10,323 bases of DNA from Clostridiales bacterium UBA7103 (GTDB taxonomy: Bacteria > Bacillota > Clostridia > Oscillospirales > Oscillospiraceae): contig DKYJ01000046.1 of assembly GCA_002493305.1 (NCBI GenBank), positions 42,265 through 52,587 on the forward strand. Direction: 5' to 3'. Shown here one piece after another: positions 1 to 5,956 of the stretch (positions are counted from its first letter, which is position 1; each line of letters starts with the position of its first letter). Under the pieces are notes generated by a model. The model worked only from the letters and a program-made list of their open reading frames with translations, did not search any database and was not told the DNA's origin. Both the position numbers and the translations under genes were made by a program.

Positions 1-244
1 CTGTTCTTCTCGCTGCTTAATTAGCGAGCGTCTGACCCGGGAGGACCACGGCCCGGGCTCGGGCGTCGATTAGTGGTGCCCGTGAGTGCGCAAAGCTTTG
101 AGCGCACCATGCATAATGAAGCTACCAAGCCCCGCAGCGTGACGGCCTGCGGCGGGGCGAGGGAAAGTAAACGACCGTCTGCGCCCGGAGAAGTTCCTGT
201 TAAAGTACTTTCGGACGGGGGTTCAACTCCCCCCATCTCCACCA
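1..244 (+). ncRNA. ssrA: tmRNA (3' portion, 5' end outside window)
   Basis: tmRNA rescues stalled ribosomes by acting first as an alanyl-tRNA and then as an mRNA for a degradation tag. The 3' end is diagnostic: a T-arm with a G-rich stem, a TTCAACT loop (222-228) and a C-rich stem, then an acceptor strand ending CTCCACCA, with CCA at 242-244. At the left edge the last tag codons read GTT CTT CTC GCT GCT TAA (3-20), that is V-L-L-A-A-stop, ending in the usual Ala-Ala. G/C-rich paired segments between 40 and 190 fit the pseudoknots between tag and tRNA-like domain. The 5' tRNA-like half and the start of the tag lie upstream of the window. ORFs reading through this stretch are artefacts. Confidence 0.93.
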
Positions 245-250
245 AACAGT

Positions 251-288
251 CAGAATCCGAACCTTTTGGGTTCGGATTCTGTGCTTTT
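251..288 (+). terminator. Intrinsic terminator of tmRNA
   Basis: A perfect 13-bp stem (251-263 with 269-281) with loop TTTTG is followed by TGCTTTT. It starts 7 bases after the tmRNA CCA end, the expected place for the ssrA terminator. Confidence 0.85.
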
Positions 289-299
289 AACTCCACCAC

Positions 300-336
300 G
301 TCGGAGCAAGCTTCATATCACTTGCTCCGACTTTTT
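300..336 (+). terminator. Second tandem terminator hairpin
   Basis: A perfect 11-bp stem (300-310 with 321-331) and a 10-base loop are followed directly by TTTTT. The stem sequence is unrelated to the first terminator, so this is not a simple duplication. No gene lies between the two. Confidence 0.7.
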
Positions 337-376
337 AACAAAAGTCAGAGCGCGCTCATGCTGCTGTTCCCCCTTC

Positions 377-416
377 CAAAATCACAACCGCTTTGCTGGG
401 TTGTGATTTTGTTTTT
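377..416 (+). terminator. Third tandem terminator hairpin
   Basis: A perfect 13-bp stem (377-389 with 399-411), a 9-base loop and a following TTTTT run form a canonical intrinsic terminator. No gene separates it from the second one. Confidence 0.7.
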
Positions 417-460
417 GTGCAGACGAGAAGATTTTGGCACATATTCTTTTGCGATATCAT

Positions 461-502
461 AAAACAAAAATCCGTTCTCGGTTGAGGGTGGATTTTTGTT
501 TT
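461..502. terminator. Fourth hairpin, possibly bidirectional terminator
   Basis: A perfect 13-bp stem (461-473 with 490-502) has a 16-base loop containing a small CTC/GAG stem. The distal half of each arm is A- or T-rich, so the structure supplies its own T tract on both strands. Weaker than the preceding three as a plus-strand terminator. Confidence 0.5.
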
Positions 503-515
503 GTATTCTTAATTT

Positions 516-577
516 TTCATTATTCAATATTCATTACTCATTAAAACGGTTTTTTGTAATGAATAATGAATAATGAA
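516..577. repeat. AT-rich imperfect palindrome in the ssrA-AOR spacer
   Basis: Positions 516-537 pair with 556-577 over 22 bases with a single mismatch, around an 18-base loop (538-555). The arms are built from short TAATGAA-type units. A further 7-bp hairpin (TCGCTGA at 584-590 with TCAGCGA at 611-617) follows. Such palindromes can be miniature transposable elements or passive spacers. No flanking target duplication was recognised. The rest of 245-702 holds only the tandem terminators. Confidence 0.55.
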
Positions 578-702
578 GTCGCTTCGCTGATGAATAATTA
601 TTTTCTTCCGTCAGCGATATAAAAATATTCCACTAAACTTAAACAAATTATACAGCGTGCACAATTGCCACAAAGTTAACAGAACAAAATGCGCGTTTCC
701 AC

Positions 703-731
703 TTGCGGCTTGTGCATTTTGCATATATAAT
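703..731 (+). promoter_or_regulatory. Sigma-A promoter of the AOR operon
   Basis: A -35 TTGCGG (703-708) is separated by 17 bases from a perfect -10 TATAAT (726-731), 33 bases upstream of the chosen ATG at 765. An inverted repeat (CAAAATGC at 685-692 with GCATTTTG at 714-721, extendable by GU pairs) brackets the -35 box and could be an operator. The promoter position excludes the upstream in-frame start at 657. Confidence 0.65.
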
Positions 732-764
732 AAATTAAACAAATCAGAAAATGAGGAGCTGCTT

Positions 765-2672
765 ATGGAGTCAAAATACGCGGGTTATATGGGGAAAATC
801 ATGCAGGTGGATCTGACGACTGAGACCGTGAAAGAGTACCCATGGAGTGATGAGCAGAGGGAACTGTTTCTGGGCGGCAAGATCATGGCTGCCCGGATAC
901 TCTATGAGCACCTGACGGGGAAGGAGGAGGCCTTTTCCGAGGAAAACTGGGTCGTCATTGCAACAGGCCCGCTCACCGGCACCGGCGCCCCAAGCTCCGC
1001 GAGATTTGATATTTCTGCCCTCTCTCCGCAGACAGGTATTCTGGCTTCCTCCAACTGCGGCGGCAGCTTTGGCTTTTACCTGAAAAAGGCGGGATATGAC
1101 GCCCTTATACTTACCGGAAGGTGCCGCAGCCATCGGTGGCTTGAGATAACAGACGATAAGTTTGAGTTTCATGACGCGGATGAGCTTTGGGGAATGAAAA
1201 CAGGGGAGTGCCAGAAAAAGCTTACAGAGCTTACAGGGAAAAAGATGTTAGGCAGACTATGCATTGGCCCTGCCGGGGAAAATCTGGTAAAATACGCTGG
1301 GATCATCAGCGACGAGCGAGCGGCAGGCCGAACCGGCATGGGCGCGGTGCTGGGCTGGAAGAATCTGAAGGCTATTACCGCCAGCGGCAGCAAAACAGTG
1401 CCAATTTTTGATAAGGAGCAGACAGTTGCCTGGTGCAAAAAGTGGTTTACATACTTGCAGAAGCACCCGCTTACCGGTGAACAGCTTCCGAAGATGGGTA
1501 CGGCGGGGCTTGTCAGTTCCATGCAGATGCACGGGCTGCTTGCCACTAAAAACTATTCCGCCGGCCAGTACGAGGATTTTGACATGGTCAGCGGCGAGAC
1601 TCTGGCAGAGGAGTATAACATCGTAAACAAGGGCTGTCTGACCTGTCCAATCCGCTGCGGCAGAACGGTGAAGGTTCAGGGGCAGGCCGTGAAAGGGCCT
1701 GAGCTTGAGACGCTGGGACTTCTGGGTGGAAACATCTGTAACAATGACATGCAAAAGATCCTTGACTGGAACTATGAGCTTGATGAGCTGGGCATGGACA
1801 CCATTTCCGCCGCCAATACGATTGCATGGGCTATGGAGGCCAATGAAAAGGGCATATGGAACAATGGCCTGCAATTTGGAAAGGTGGAGGAGCTTTCGCA
1901 GATATTTGAGGACATTGCCTACCGCCGGGGGATAGGAAACGAGCTTGCCGAGGGCAGCAGGCGCCTTTCGGAGAAGATGGGCGGCAAGGAATTTGCCATG
2001 CACTCCAAGGGCCTGGAGCTTGCGGCTTATGAGCCGCGCCGGGCTGTGGGGCAGGGCTTGGGTTATGCCGTGTCCAACCGTGGCGGCTGCCACTTAAACG
2101 GCGGATATCTGGTCATCATGGAGGGCCTCGGCCTGAACACAGATCCTCAGACGCCAAAGGCTAAGGCGGACTTTACAATGCTGTTTCAAGACCTGATGGA
2201 AACTATTTCCGCTTCCGGGCAATGTCTGTTCACATCTTATGCCTTTTTCCCGGCGTTTCTGCTGACAAATCCAAATGGTCTTGCCACGCGCATGGTCAAT
2301 GCTGCTATTCCCCATATTGGCTGGGCTGTTCGCCTTATTAACCGTTACCCCCGAGCGCTGGCAATTCATCTGCCGATATTCCACCACACAAAAATGATCT
2401 GTTATGCTGTCGGCATGAAGATGAATTTCGGCAGATATATATCCATTGGAGAGCGTGGATATACCATGGAGCGGTGTATCAATACAAAGTTCGGCATCAG
2501 CGCGGAAAATGACAAGCTGCCTAAACGGCTGACAGATGTGCCGCAGGATCCTAAGAACCCTAAAACGAAAATACCGCTTGAAAAAATGAAAAAAACCTAT
2601 TACAAGGCAAGAGGCTGGGATCAAAATGGCATTCCCAAGGAAAAGACGCTGAGGCGTTTGAAAATCATATGA
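765..2672 (+). CDS. Aldehyde:ferredoxin oxidoreductase-family tungstopterin enzyme
   Basis: A 635-residue AOR-family protein. Enzymes of this family use a tungsten bis-pyranopterin and a [4Fe-4S] cluster to oxidise aldehydes to acids, or the reverse, with ferredoxin, in the cytoplasm. The N-terminal pterin domain has the family-typical stretch GPLTGTGAPSSARF (68-81). Cluster cysteines are C291, C294 and C298 (CLTCPIRC) plus C487 (SGQCLF), close to the spacing in Pyrococcus furiosus AOR (C288, C291, C295, C494). The GPELET motif (311-316) and RGGCH (H443) match the positions of the AOR active-site Glu and His. The length is near the family norm (about 600-630). The ATG at 765 follows GAGGAG with a 6-base gap. 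The stop overlaps the MoaD-like start (ATGA), implying translational coupling. The substrate is unknown. Relatives such as other AOR paralogues cannot be excluded. Confidence 0.88.
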   Translation: MESKYAGYMGKIMQVDLTTETVKEYPWSDEQRELFLGGKIMAARILYEHLTGKEEAFSEENWVVIATGPLTGTGAPSSARFDISALSPQTGILASSNCGGSFGFYLKKAGYDALILTGRCRSHRWLEITDDKFEFHDADELWGMKTGECQKKLTELTGKKMLGRLCIGPAGENLVKYAGIISDERAAGRTGMGAVLGWKNLKAITASGSKTVPIFDKEQTVAWCKKWFTYLQKHPLTGEQLPKMGTAGLVSSMQMHGLLATKNYSAGQYEDFDMVSGETLAEEYNIVNKGCLTCPIRCGRTVKVQGQAVKGPELETLGLLGGNICNNDMQKILDWNYELDELGMDTISAANTIAWAMEANEKGIWNNGLQFGKVEELSQIFEDIAYRRGIGNELAEGSRRLSEKMGGKEFAMHSKGLELAAYEPRRAVGQGLGYAVSNRGGCHLNGGYLVIMEGLGLNTDPQTPKAKADFTMLFQDLMETISASGQCLFTSYAFFPAFLLTNPNGLATRMVNAAIPHIGWAVRLINRYPRALAIHLPIFHHTKMICYAVGMKMNFGRYISIGERGYTMERCINTKFGISAENDKLPKRLTDVPQDPKNPKTKIPLEKMKKTYYKARGWDQNGIPKEKTLRRLKII

Positions 2673-2905
2673 TTACCGTTAAACTCATGGGCATGCTTCG
2701 GCTGGATTCAGGGATCCGGGAGCTGAAGCTGGAGGCAGACAGCGTAAAAAAATTGTTTGATGCGCTGGTGAGACAGTCAGACAGTATAACCCCAAAGAAG
2801 CTGGACGGATGTGTAGTATTTATAAACGGAAAACAGGGGAGCAAACGAAGCAAATTAGTGGACGGCGACGAGGTGATCCTAATGTCGCCGGTGGCAGGCG
2901 GATAA
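2669..2905 (+). CDS. MoaD/ThiS-family ubiquitin-like sulfur carrier
   Basis: A 78-residue beta-grasp protein ending in the diagnostic PVAGG. In MoaD and ThiS the C-terminal Gly-Gly is adenylated and thiocarboxylated to donate sulfur, for MoaD to the dithiolene of molybdopterin. The DGDEVILMSPVAGG tail is typical of MoaD-like carriers. The start ATG overlaps the stop of the AOR gene and the stop is 11 bases before the alcohol dehydrogenase start, so it is tightly built into the operon. The placement suggests a pterin-maturation partner dedicated to the tungsten enzyme. MoaD-like genes beside AOR genes are known in archaea. No MoaE-like large subunit or activating E1 enzyme is present in the window. 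A structural role beside AOR is also possible. Confidence 0.82.
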   Translation: MITVKLMGMLRLDSGIRELKLEADSVKKLFDALVRQSDSITPKKLDGCVVFINGKQGSKRSKLVDGDEVILMSPVAGG

Positions 2906-2916
2906 GGAGGAGCCAA

Positions 2917-4131
2917 ATGAATCATAAATTAGAGGTTGCATATTGCCGCGTTTTCCAGGCGGTTTTGAAGGTAGGTAACTACTTCCTGGGTTACCGTATG
3001 CCCGAGTATATGGAGGGTGCGGGGAAGATCCGTGAGCTTGGCGGATTCCTGAGAGAGAAAGACATCAATGATGTTTTGGTGATTACCGGTTCCGGCATGA
3101 TGCGCCGGGGTACGGTGCAGCCCATGCTGGACGGCTTTGACGAGACTGGTATACGCTATACAGTCCAGTGTTTTGATCACTCCGATCCTACCAGCGACGA
3201 TGTTGAAACCGGATTCAAGGCATATCAGGAAAATGGCTGCAAGGCACTTGTGGCGCTTGGCGGCGGCTCCCGCATCGACTGCGCCAAGGGTATCGCGGCA
3301 AAGGCTGTGCACCCGAGGAAAAAAGTCTCCCAGCTTCAGGGGCTGCTGAAGGTGCACAAGCGTATCCCGCCCTTCGTTGCCATTCCCACCACGGCGGGCG
3401 CCGGCTCTGAAACCACCGTTGCAGCAGTCATCACCGATTCCGCAACGCACCGCAAGGCTGCCATCAACGATCCTGCGCTTATCCCAAAGTATGCGGTGCT
3501 TGACCCGACGCTTACAGTGGGTCTGCCGCCTTTTACAACCGCCACAACCGGTATGGACGCATTGTCTCACGCCGTTGAAGCTTACACGAACCATACATAC
3601 AACACAAGGCTTGAAAATAAGCTTGCAAAGCAGGCGGTTAAGCTCATTCACGATAATATCCTCATTGCTTTTGAGGACGGTGAAAATCTTGAAGCCCGGC
3701 AGAATATGCAGCGTGCGGCCTTTTATGCCGGCCGTGCCTTTACCCGCGGCTGCGTGGGTTATGTTCATGCTGTGGGCCACACGCTGGGCGGACTGTACGG
3801 TGTAGCCCATGGGCTTGCAATGTCGGTTCTGCTGCCCCATGTGATGCGGCAGTTTGGCGCTCCTGCCCGCATGCGACTTGCCGAGCTTGCAGATGAGTGC
3901 GGTATCCCCGGCACCACTCAGGCTGAAAAGGCAGAGGGCTTTATCCGCTGGATAGAGCAGACCAATGAAAAGATGGGTTTGCCCGATTCCTTTGATGTGA
4001 TCCGCGACGAGGACATCGACCAGATGATAACATGGGCCAGAAAAGAAGCCAATCCTCTCTATCCTGTGCCTGTGGTATGGAGCAGAGATGATTTCAGAAA
4101 GCTGATAGAGAGTGTCCGCACGAAAAAATAA
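2917..4131 (+). CDS. Iron-containing (group III) alcohol dehydrogenase
   Basis: A 404-residue member of the Fe-ADH family, which reduces aldehydes to alcohols (or the reverse) with NAD(P)H. The Rossmann-like nucleotide motif GGGSRID is at 115-121 and the family signature PTTAGAGSE at 157-165. Metal ligands by alignment with FucO-type enzymes are D214 and H218 (GMDALSHAVEAY), H284 and H298 (VHAVGHTLGGLYGVAHG), with the conserved active-site H288 between. The start at 2917 has a strong AAGGAGG (2904-2910) six bases upstream. An in-frame start at 2809 would overlap the MoaD-like gene and has no such site. Downstream of AOR it would complete an acid-aldehyde-alcohol path, an inference from gene order. 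The substrate cannot be read from sequence. Confidence 0.9.
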   Translation: MNHKLEVAYCRVFQAVLKVGNYFLGYRMPEYMEGAGKIRELGGFLREKDINDVLVITGSGMMRRGTVQPMLDGFDETGIRYTVQCFDHSDPTSDDVETGFKAYQENGCKALVALGGGSRIDCAKGIAAKAVHPRKKVSQLQGLLKVHKRIPPFVAIPTTAGAGSETTVAAVITDSATHRKAAINDPALIPKYAVLDPTLTVGLPPFTTATTGMDALSHAVEAYTNHTYNTRLENKLAKQAVKLIHDNILIAFEDGENLEARQNMQRAAFYAGRAFTRGCVGYVHAVGHTLGGLYGVAHGLAMSVLLPHVMRQFGAPARMRLAELADECGIPGTTQAEKAEGFIRWIEQTNEKMGLPDSFDVIRDEDIDQMITWARKEANPLYPVPVVWSRDDFRKLIESVRTKK

Positions 4132-4240
4132 TATTAAAACGCAGACGGAGATGCGCAGGCGCTTTAATATGCTAAACTGCATCGTTTTAGTGACGCCAAA
4201 CCATGCGGCGGCACACCTGAGCGGAAAAAGGTAAAAATAT

Positions 4241-4286
4241 ACAGCCGGGGCGGGGATTGACTTTCCGCCGCCGGCTGTGCTATACT
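4241..4286 (+). promoter_or_regulatory. pnuC promoter with overlapping inverted repeat
   Basis: TTGACT (4257-4262), an 18-base spacer and TATACT (4281-4286) with an extended -10 TGC (4278-4280) form a good sigma-A promoter. The GC-rich inverted repeat ACAGCCGG (4241-4248) with CCGGCTGT (4271-4278), continued by GGCGG/CCGCC with one bulge, encloses the -35 box and abuts the -10. It could be a repressor operator, or the stem of a terminator for the preceding operon, though no T run follows. Confidence 0.65.
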
Positions 4287-4308
4287 TGGTTCAAATTTGA
4301 TTATGATT

Positions 4309-4387
4309 CTGCCACCGGGTAGAGAATGGAAGCATTCGCAGCGCATCGTTAGGTCTTTGAAGATGCGTGAGCGGGTGCTTATTTTTT
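4309..4387 (+). promoter_or_regulatory. Structured leader with intrinsic terminator (attenuator) upstream of pnuC
   Basis: The leader ends in a terminator-like hairpin: AGCATTCGC (4331-4339) pairs with GCGGGTGCT (4371-4379, two GU pairs), then CGCATC (4342-4347) with GATGCG (4362-4367), followed by TATTTTTT (4380-4387) directly against the GGAGG at 4388-4392. An alternative upstream fold uses the same left arm: CTGC (4309-4312) with GCAG (4338-4341) stacked on GAATG (4324-4328)/CATTC (4333-4337), leaving an 11-base bulge (4313-4323). The two folds are mutually exclusive, as in an attenuator or riboswitch. I do not recognise it as TPP, FMN, preQ1 or the described NAD+ classes. Confidence 0.55.
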
Positions 4388-4397
4388 GGAGGTCAAA

Positions 4398-5102
4398 ATG
4401 AGCCGGCCAGCGAAAAAACTTAACTACTTCACAAAAGCGGAGCGTGCTCTGTGGTGTGCTTCAGTGTTGCTGATACTGATATTTTTCTTCTATTTTGACC
4501 GTGAGGGATATCTGACTCTCGCGGCGTCTTTGATAGGCGTGACCTCGTTGATCTTTAACGCAAAGGGCAATCCTGTCGGACAGGTGCTTATGCTTATTTT
4601 CAGCCTGCTGTACGGCTTGGTATCCTATACTTTTGCATACTATGGGGAGATGATAAGTTATCTGGGCATGACGGCTCCAATGGCTTTTTTTGCTCTGGTA
4701 AGCTGGCTTAGAAATCCCTACAACGGGAACCGGGCCGAGGTGAGAGTGCATAGGCTCAGGCCAAAGGAGCTGGCGGTTATGCTTGTGTTGGCGGTGCTGA
4801 TAACGGTGGTGTTTTATTTCATTTTGGCTTTTTTTGGCACTGCAAACCTGATACCAAGCACCGTGTCCATCACCACCAGTTTTATCGCGGTTTATTTGAC
4901 GGCGATGCGAAGCCCGTTTTTTGCGCTGGCTTACGCGGCAAATGATATCGTGCTCATCGTTCTATGGACTCTGGCGGCGCTCTGTGACGCCTCATATCTG
5001 TCGGTGCTTATATGTTTCGTCGTGTTCCTTGTAAACGACATTTACGGATATATCAATTGGTCAAAAATGCAGAAACGGCAGGAGACGAACGGCAGGGGAT
5101 AG
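4398..5102 (+). CDS. pnuC: PnuC-family vitamin-precursor transporter
   Basis: A 234-residue integral membrane protein of the PnuC family, whose members carry nicotinamide riboside or related vitamin precursors (riboside, thiamine or riboflavin, by subfamily) by facilitated diffusion with intracellular trapping. About seven or eight hydrophobic segments are visible, the first near residues 19-33. The C-terminal VNDIYGYINW is the family-type N-x-Y-G-x-x-x-W substrate-site signature. The ATG at 4398 has GGAGG (4388-4392) five bases upstream. A TTG four codons earlier lies inside the ribosome-binding region and is unlikely. It has its own promoter and an attenuator-like leader, suggesting ligand-dependent control. 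The transported vitamin cannot be decided from sequence. Nicotinamide riboside is the default for the family, but the absence of NAD genes nearby leaves it open. Confidence 0.85.
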   Translation: MSRPAKKLNYFTKAERALWCASVLLILIFFFYFDREGYLTLAASLIGVTSLIFNAKGNPVGQVLMLIFSLLYGLVSYTFAYYGEMISYLGMTAPMAFFALVSWLRNPYNGNRAEVRVHRLRPKELAVMLVLAVLITVVFYFILAFFGTANLIPSTVSITTSFIAVYLTAMRSPFFALAYAANDIVLIVLWTLAALCDASYLSVLICFVVFLVNDIYGYINWSKMQKRQETNGRG

Positions 5103-5156
5103 GCAAAATAAAAAAGCCTTATTTGGACGGAGGCAGCGGTCAAAACGTACGCAATG

Positions 5157-5188
5157 GTAAAGGCCGGATCGTTTGCCCCGGCCTTTAC
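5157..5188. other. Perfect hairpin between convergent genes
   Basis: GTAAAGGCCGG (5157-5167) pairs perfectly with CCGGCCTTTAC (5178-5188) across a 10-base loop, in the spacer between pnuC (plus) and the alkyltransferase-like gene (minus). No T run follows on either strand, so a terminator role is only plausible. Confidence 0.45.
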
Positions 5189-5231
5189 AAAAATGTGCAG
5201 CAGCTTTGATTTAAACAAATCAAACTAAAAG

Positions 5232-5714
5232 TTATGTATCCAAATCAAGCAGAGCTTTTTCGTAGTCTTTCACATAGTATTTTATGTTTTTTCTGCCTCG
5301 CTGGATCACAATGTGGCCTTCCGCCTCAAGCTGTTCTTTCTGTGCTGCCGCACCGCCGGGGTACTTGTCGTTAAGCTCACCGTTGGCTTTCAGTGTGCGC
5401 CAGTACGGCGTCTTGTCTCCGCTTCGCTGGTAACTTGCCCATGCGACGATAGATACAAATATCCCTGCGGTGATAGGGTCAGTAAAATCCGCCTGGGCTT
5501 TCCTTGCAAAGTGTTCCCTAAGCTTACCCACGGTGGTAAGCTTTCCTTCGGGAATCTTTTTCATTGCGGCATCATAGTATATCGGCGGCGCAAAATACAT
5601 TTTGTTTCCGCCGTATCTTTCTATACTGGGACGGTCGGTAATTATCTTGAGCTTGGGCATATCCTTGCTGTCATGGAGCATGAAGTTAAAATCCTTTTTG
5701 TCTTCTCCTGCCAT
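5232..5714 (-). CDS. Alkyltransferase-like (MGMT-family) DNA-binding protein without acceptor Cys
   Basis: A 160-residue protein whose central part (about 62-120) resembles the DNA-binding domain of O6-methylguanine-DNA methyltransferase, with TAGIFVSIVAWAS and a WRTLKANGELNDKYPGG tract. The MGMT active site PCHR is replaced by PYWR (103-106), so the alkyl-acceptor cysteine is Tyr and the following His is Trp. This matches alkyltransferase-like (ATL) proteins, which bind alkylated bases and hand them to nucleotide excision repair rather than reversing the damage. The C-terminal KEQLEAEGHIVIQ and basic tail continue the family pattern. The ATG at 5714 is preceded on the minus strand by GAGAGGTG. 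A GTG three codons upstream falls inside that site. It is a single-gene unit convergent with pnuC. The actual substrate is not shown. Confidence 0.8.
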   Translation of the reverse strand: MAGEDKKDFNFMLHDSKDMPKLKIITDRPSIERYGGNKMYFAPPIYYDAAMKKIPEGKLTTVGKLREHFARKAQADFTDPITAGIFVSIVAWASYQRSGDKTPYWRTLKANGELNDKYPGGAAAQKEQLEAEGHIVIQRGRKNIKYYVKDYEKALLDLDT

Positions 5715-5732
5715 TTTTATCACCTCTCACGT

Positions 5733-5762
5733 ATTATACAGGCATCGTATATTCCAATGCAA
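5733..5762 (-). promoter_or_regulatory. Promoter of the alkyltransferase-like gene
   Basis: On the minus strand a perfect TATAAT (complement of 5733-5738) lies 18 bases downstream of TTGCAT (complement of 5757-5762), 18 bases before the ATG at 5714. The -35 is weak (TTG only). An 8-base direct repeat AATGCAAT (5756-5763 and 5790-5797) overlaps the -35 and could be regulatory. Confidence 0.5.
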
Positions 5763-5840
5763 TGAGGAGGTTTTAAAAATTTTTCATTGAATGCAATAAA
5801 GTCAACCCGGCTTAGGCGTGGTGAGACAAGAAAACATATG

Positions 5841-5947
5841 CCCTGAAATTAAATATCCGTCCTGAGGCTTCGTTGCGGCAGCTTGAAATACACAAAGTAT
5901 TCCCGCGCTGCCGCGCCTGTCCTCAGAACGGATATTTCGTTTTAGGG
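5841..5947 (+). repeat. Hairpin 1 of the element (plus orientation)
   Basis: The distal stem is 5841-5867 with 5921-5947 (27 positions: 23 Watson-Crick, 2 GU, 2 mismatches). An internal loop follows, with CTTCGTT (5868-5874) opposite GCCTGT (5915-5920). The inner stem GCGGCAGC (5875-5882) with GCTGCCGC (5907-5914) is perfect. The 24-base apical loop runs 5883-5906 and contains the small palindrome AATAC-ACAAA-GTATT (5887-5901). Confidence 0.75.
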
Positions 5948-5956
5948 TGCTTTGCA

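Noticed and set aside
73..462. A 129-codon plus-strand frame at the left end
   Set aside because: It runs through the tmRNA and three terminator hairpins, so it cannot be a normal gene.
345..527. A 60-codon minus-strand frame in the ssrA spacer
   Set aside because: It covers two terminator hairpins and its product mirrors the A/T-rich stems; no ribosome binding site.
657..764. A 36-codon upstream extension of the AOR gene
   Set aside because: It starts before the promoter boxes at 703-731, lacks a ribosome binding site and is not part of the AOR N-terminus.
1257..2093. A 278-codon minus-strand open frame opposite the AOR gene
   Set aside because: It is antisense to a gene with clear cluster cysteines and family motifs, and its product has no recognisable domain and low-complexity Leu/His/Ala content.
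2929..4182. A 417-codon minus-strand open frame opposite the alcohol dehydrogenase
   Set aside because: It is a codon-bias shadow of the Fe-ADH gene. The plus strand has all metal ligands and a strong ribosome binding site, the minus frame has none.
4131..4189. Inverted repeat (ATATTAAA/TTTAATAT) after the alcohol dehydrogenase as operon terminator
   Set aside because: The stem is weak and interrupted, and no T run follows. It is AT-rich and may be chance.
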